Positions 7,801 to 9,418 of a stretch of DNA of 9,418 nt are shown here, piece after piece. The stretch is from NCBI GenBank assembly GCA_025936015.1, contig JAICUE010000075.1, positions 1 through 9,418 of the forward strand. Reading direction: 5' to 3'. The DNA is from Gemmatimonadaceae bacterium. GTDB lineage: Bacteria; Gemmatimonadota; Gemmatimonadetes; Gemmatimonadales; Gemmatimonadaceae. Both the position numbers and the translations under genes were made by a program. How positions within the stretch are numbered: the first letter of the stretch is position 1; each line of letters begins with the position of its first letter. The notes beneath the pieces are model-generated. The model was given only the letters and a program-made list of their open reading frames with translations. It was not told the DNA's origin and searched no databases.

Positions 7801-7986
7801 ACCGCGCTCGTCGCCGCGTTAGGGCTGCTGCCGGCGGCGGTGTCGAGCGGAGTCGGGTCGGACACGCAAAAGCCCTTCGCCTTGGTGATTGTCGGCGGAC
7901 TGTTCTCGCGGCTGCTGATCAGCGTGTTCCTGATGCCGGTGCTGTACGCGATGGTAGCGCGGCCGGGTGATCATCTGGAGGTGTGA
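4807..7986 (+). CDS. czcA: CzcA/CusA-family heavy-metal RND efflux pump
   Basis: This 1059-residue proton-driven pump is the inner-membrane engine of the tripartite exporter. It shows the normal RND plan. TM1 is about 47-66 and a first periplasmic loop about 67-370. TM2-TM6 lie between about 372 and 527, TM7 at 557-575, a second large loop at 576-893, and TM8-TM12 between 895 and 1048. Helix 4 carries the proton-relay signature D427-F-G-x3-D433-G-A-x3-V-E440-N. This matches the divalent-cation class (Co/Zn/Cd/Ni) of the heavy-metal RND family. Cu/Ag pumps instead have a pattern like A-I-G-x3-D-A-A. Substrate is therefore probably a divalent ion, but the exact metal cannot be read. The N-terminus carries roughly 35 extra acidic, polar residues (with H9, H18, H26) before TM1, longer than usual for the family. 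The start is supported by the ATGA overlap and the GGAG at 4798; no later in-frame ATG or GTG precedes TM1. Length is otherwise typical and the frame is intact. Confidence 0.95.
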   Translation: MTTPDSPEHRADSENPLHIDDSAAGHPSGESKGGAIQQLVAAATSQPLLIALLTLGLIAVGIWSLKRLPVDAYPDVSSPGVELTAQWPGHAAEEVERLITVPIETQMSGLPNLVVTRSVSLYGLSNVRMTFTDPTDLYFARQQVYERLAGVELPDGVAADIEAPFSPSGLVYRYVLQSNDRSPSELKILQDWVLDKAYRSVPGVAEMSSLGGETMQYQVLVDPNKLAGAGLSIADVSGALGANNSNAGGGFYSEGGQFFYVRGLGRIVTLEDIGKIVLAVKNGTPVLVRDIGTVAIGYAPRLGQFGFNKQDDAVEGVILMRTGEQAQVVLKRVEAKTKELNDQILPKDVKVVPFYDRSDLVKLTTRTVSDNLVRGILLVVVVLIFFLYDVRSGLIVAVTIPLSLLVAFICLDLRHIPANLLSIGAIDFGILVDGAVVMVENIHRHLARRHGTKYKIRDVILEAAAEVNRPIVYAIAVIIAAFLPIYALYGASGKLFRPMADTTIYALLGALVLTLTVVPVLCAVVLRKGVIERRNRAFEWVRDQYTRGLDWCLANTRLTMIAATVLFALSLVIAFTRGGEFMPKLDEGALWVRATMPYTISFEESSKIVPQVRAILQSFPEVTVVASEHGRPDDGTDPTGFFNSEFYVGLKPYNEWHGQFRSKDELIAAVQKKLSAFPGITFNYTQPAEDAVDEALTGLKSSLDVKVFGTDLEVLEAKGREIKGVIEKIPGINHVTLVQELGQPSLTISVNREKIARYGLSADAINGLIEAAVGGTAATQVVQGERTFDLVVRLQPQYRQTPEEIASILLATPDGQQIPLREVADIQVASGASFIYRQDNSRYIGVQYSVEGRDLASTVRDAQAAVDRQVKFPQGYGTRWGGEFEEYTASRDQMGVVLPVTVILIFAILFVLYHNLKFPLITVGGVILSAPLGGLLALLVTGTPFSVSSMIGFLALFGVSVQTAVVYISYANELRLGGSNIVEATRAAAILRLRPIMMTALVAALGLLPAAVSSGVGSDTQKPFALVIVGGLFSRLLISVFLMPVLYAMVARPGDHLEV

Positions 7987-8004
7987 ACGGCGACACGCGG
8001 AACA

Positions 8005-8131
8005 TCGAAACTGGCTGATTGTGGAAGTCTCGAAACTGCCGGATGCACGGAAAGCTCGAAACTGGCTGATTGTGGAAGTCTCGAAACTGCGTGACGCCTG
8101 AAAGTCCCGAAACGGCTTGATGCGGGGCGCT
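8005..8131. repeat. Five tandem 25-26 base repeats after the pump gene
   Basis: Units begin at 8005, 8030, 8056, 8081 and about 8107. Each opens with TCGAAACTG or a close variant (CCGAAACGG in the last) and runs 25 or 26 bases. Units 1 and 3 are identical. The segment 8005-8039 recurs exactly at 8056-8090, a 35-base perfect direct repeat with a 51-base period, so the array grew by duplicating a two-unit block. There are no unique spacers between units, so it is not a CRISPR array. The array begins 18 bases after the pump stop codon and ends just before the candidate promoter of the kinase gene. No function is known to me. Confidence 0.85.
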
Positions 8132-8132
8132 C

Positions 8133-8161
8133 TTGCCGGTCCATCCATTTAGTCGTATGCA
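8133..8161 (+). promoter_or_regulatory. Candidate promoter for the histidine kinase gene
   Basis: TTGCCG (8133-8138) and TATGCA (8156-8161) sit 17 bases apart, and six bases separate the second box from the ATG at 8168. As with the small Cys/His gene, this spacing implies a leaderless message and no Shine-Dalgarno is present. The -10 box lacks the usual final T, so support is modest. The match immediately follows the tandem repeat array. Confidence 0.35.
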
Positions 8162-8167
8162 TTGCGG

Positions 8168-9418
8168 ATGGAATCGCGTGATTCGTACGCCGCGCTCGCG
8201 CTGTCGATCGAGCGGACTGTTCGCGCTGAGCTGGCGCCGGAGGGCGAACCGCCCGAGCTGGCGCCGTCGATCGACCGGTTGCTGCTCGATGAATCGCGGT
8301 CGCGGGAGACGCAGCTCGGAATGCTCCGCGCCGGGATCACGGCGTCCTATTTCCTCATCGCCGTCGGACGACTCTCGTTCGGCGTGAGCGGTGCCGGCGC
8401 CGCGTCGACGGCGCGGATATCCGCCGTAGTCCTCGGTGCGATCTCGCTGGCGCTCTCGGGAGCACTCGTCGCCGCGCTGCGCCGCGGCTGGTGTCCGCGC
8501 TGGCTCCAGTATGCGGGACCGGCGTTCGACGGTTCGATGATATGGGCCGGGTTCATCGTCGCCTCGGTCGCCGCTGGGGGAATCACGGCATCGCCACCCG
8601 CCGGCGTCCTCGTCTGCGTCGCGATCCTCTGCGTGTTGCTGACGATGTCCGGCGCGCTCCGGCTTTCGCGATCCTCGGCGGCGATCGGGACCGCGCTGGC
8701 GGTCGCGATCTTCCTCTACGCCGCGGTCGCGACGCGCATCGATCCCGTCCAGATCCTCCTTGCATCCGGACTGCTCATGCTCATCGGCGCGTTAGGCGCC
8801 GGGATCGCGACGCTGGTGAAGCGGGTCGTCACCAACCAGGTCGAGCGGACGACGCTGTCGACGATGTACCGTGAGGCACAGCTGACGATCGACGCGCGCG
8901 AGCAGGTGCTCAAGATCGTGTCGCACGACCTGCGCAATCCGCTGCACACGATCTCGATGAGCACGAGCCTGATGCTCGAGGTCCCGATGGACGAGGTGCA
9001 GCGAGTGAAACGGCTGCAGATGATCAAGCGCGCCGGTGAGCGGATGACGCGGATGGTGCAGGACCTGCTCGACGTCGCCAAGTTCGAGTCGGGACGGTTA
9101 GGCATCGACAAGCGCTCGGTCGACGTCGAGCCGCTCGTCAGCGAGGCGATCGACATGCTGCGCCCGCTGGCCGCCGAGCGCTCGCTCAGGCTCGAGGGCT
9201 CAGTCGTCGACGACCTGCCGCCGGTCGCCGCCGACGCCGGCCGCGTGCTTCAGGTATTCTCCAACCTGATCGGCAACGCGATCAAGTTCACGCCGTCGGG
9301 CGGACGGATCGCGATCCGCGCCGAGCCGGTGAACGGGCAGACGCGCTTCTCCGTGACCGACACGGGGCCGGGGATCTCCCCCGCGCACCTGCAGCAGGTG
9401 TTCGGCCGCTTCTGGCAG
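8168..9418 (+). CDS. Six-TM membrane sensor histidine kinase (3' end cut by window)
   Basis: An open frame runs from ATG 8168 to the window edge without a stop (417 codons). A soluble N-terminal stretch (1-50) is followed by six predicted membrane helices (about 52-70, 84-104, 118-138, 146-165, 170-189, 195-217). A short linker then leads to the HisKA dimerisation domain with phospho-acceptor H253 in V-S-H-D-L-R-N-P-L. The HATPase domain shows the N-box N366-L-I-G-N370-A-I-K373-F, the G1 box D398-T-G-P-G402-I, and the F-box region F412-G-R-F-W. The window ends there, so the G2 box and C-terminus are not seen. There is no HAMP, PAS or large periplasmic domain: sensing would have to occur in or near the membrane. 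An in-frame stop (TAG at 8150) bounds the start; TTG 8162 is the only other option. It follows the pump gene on the same strand, but repeats and a separate promoter candidate argue against membership in that operon. No response regulator lies in the window. Confidence 0.92.
   Translation, partial: MESRDSYAALALSIERTVRAELAPEGEPPELAPSIDRLLLDESRSRETQLGMLRAGITASYFLIAVGRLSFGVSGAGAASTARISAVVLGAISLALSGALVAALRRGWCPRWLQYAGPAFDGSMIWAGFIVASVAAGGITASPPAGVLVCVAILCVLLTMSGALRLSRSSAAIGTALAVAIFLYAAVATRIDPVQILLASGLLMLIGALGAGIATLVKRVVTNQVERTTLSTMYREAQLTIDAREQVLKIVSHDLRNPLHTISMSTSLMLEVPMDEVQRVKRLQMIKRAGERMTRMVQDLLDVAKFESGRLGIDKRSVDVEPLVSEAIDMLRPLAAERSLRLEGSVVDDLPPVAADAGRVLQVFSNLIGNAIKFTPSGGRIAIRAEPVNGQTRFSVTDTGPGISPAHLQQVFGRFWQ

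Larger units (their letters stand above)
811..9103 (+). repeat. Dispersed GTTAGGC heptamer, nine copies
   Basis: Exact GTTAGGC begins on the plus strand at 811, 1526, 4192, 4968, 5523, 7599, 8791 and 9097. The reverse complement GCCTAAC is at 2411-2417. A one-base variant, GTTAGGG, is at 7818-7824. Eight of the nine exact copies are preceded by C, giving CGTTAGGC. All lie inside coding sequence. The coordinates given span the first to last copy; the sequence between copies is not part of the repeat. The copies are directly visible; a function such as a Chi-like, segregation-orienting or uptake motif is inference. Confidence 0.75.

Noticed and set aside
6771..7970. 399-codon plus-strand frame inside the pump gene
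   Set aside because: It is an out-of-frame shadow of the pump, extremely Arg/Gly-rich and without membrane segments or domains.
8005..8131. CRISPR array
   Set aside because: Units adjoin with no unique spacers, differ between copies, and no cas gene is present.
7819..8148. Minus-strand frame running through the tandem repeats, giving a repeated peptide
   Set aside because: The repeated peptide is a consequence of the DNA repeat: the frame extends into the antisense of the pump gene and has no supporting start signal.

Overview
The window is GC-rich DNA (roughly two-thirds G+C) from a bacterium with an outer membrane. It encodes a complete tripartite RND metal-efflux system and a secreted zinc peptidase. 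The gene style fits an environmental phylum such as Gemmatimonadota or Acidobacteriota: leader-poor starts, a secreted M28 peptidase with a protease-associated domain, and a CzcA-type pump. That placement is inference, because the window holds no rRNA or other phylogenetic marker.

Layout, left to right. Positions 1-132 hold a strong GC hairpin and a tandem heptamer repeat, both lying past the end of a minus-strand gene. The minus-strand gene (133-1704) encodes an exported M28-family metallopeptidase with all expected zinc ligands. A 159-base divergent spacer (1705-1863) follows. From 1864 everything runs on the plus strand: a small exported Cys/His protein (1864-2205), then an outer-membrane factor (2331-3626), a periplasmic adaptor (3623-4810) and a 1059-residue inner-membrane RND pump (4807-7986). 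The last three are joined by two ATGA stop/start overlaps and form one operon. After the pump comes a block of 25-26 base tandem repeats (8005-8131). A six-helix membrane sensor histidine kinase (8168 to the window edge) follows and is cut off by the window just after its F-box region.

How the genes work together. The three-gene operon builds a channel from periplasm or inner membrane across the outer membrane. The pump carries the D-F-G-x3-D-G-A-x3-V-E-N signature in its fourth membrane helix, which is typical of divalent-cation (Co/Zn/Cd/Ni-type) exporters rather than Cu(I)/Ag(I) pumps. The small Cys/His protein upstream probably binds or senses metal in the periplasm. The histidine kinase downstream could sense the same stress, but no response regulator is visible, so that link is only suggested by position.

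No large undescribed gene system is visible. The most striking unexplained signal is at DNA level: the heptamer GTTAGGC occurs nine times in 9.4 kb (about one expected). Eight of the nine are on the plus strand whatever the gene direction, they fall in more than one codon phase, and every TTA codon in the plus-strand genes I read lies in this motif or a one-base variant. Secondary signals are two kinds of tandem repeat placed just past gene ends, a fragment shared between two intergenic regions, and a possible multi-stem RNA leader ahead of the efflux operon.
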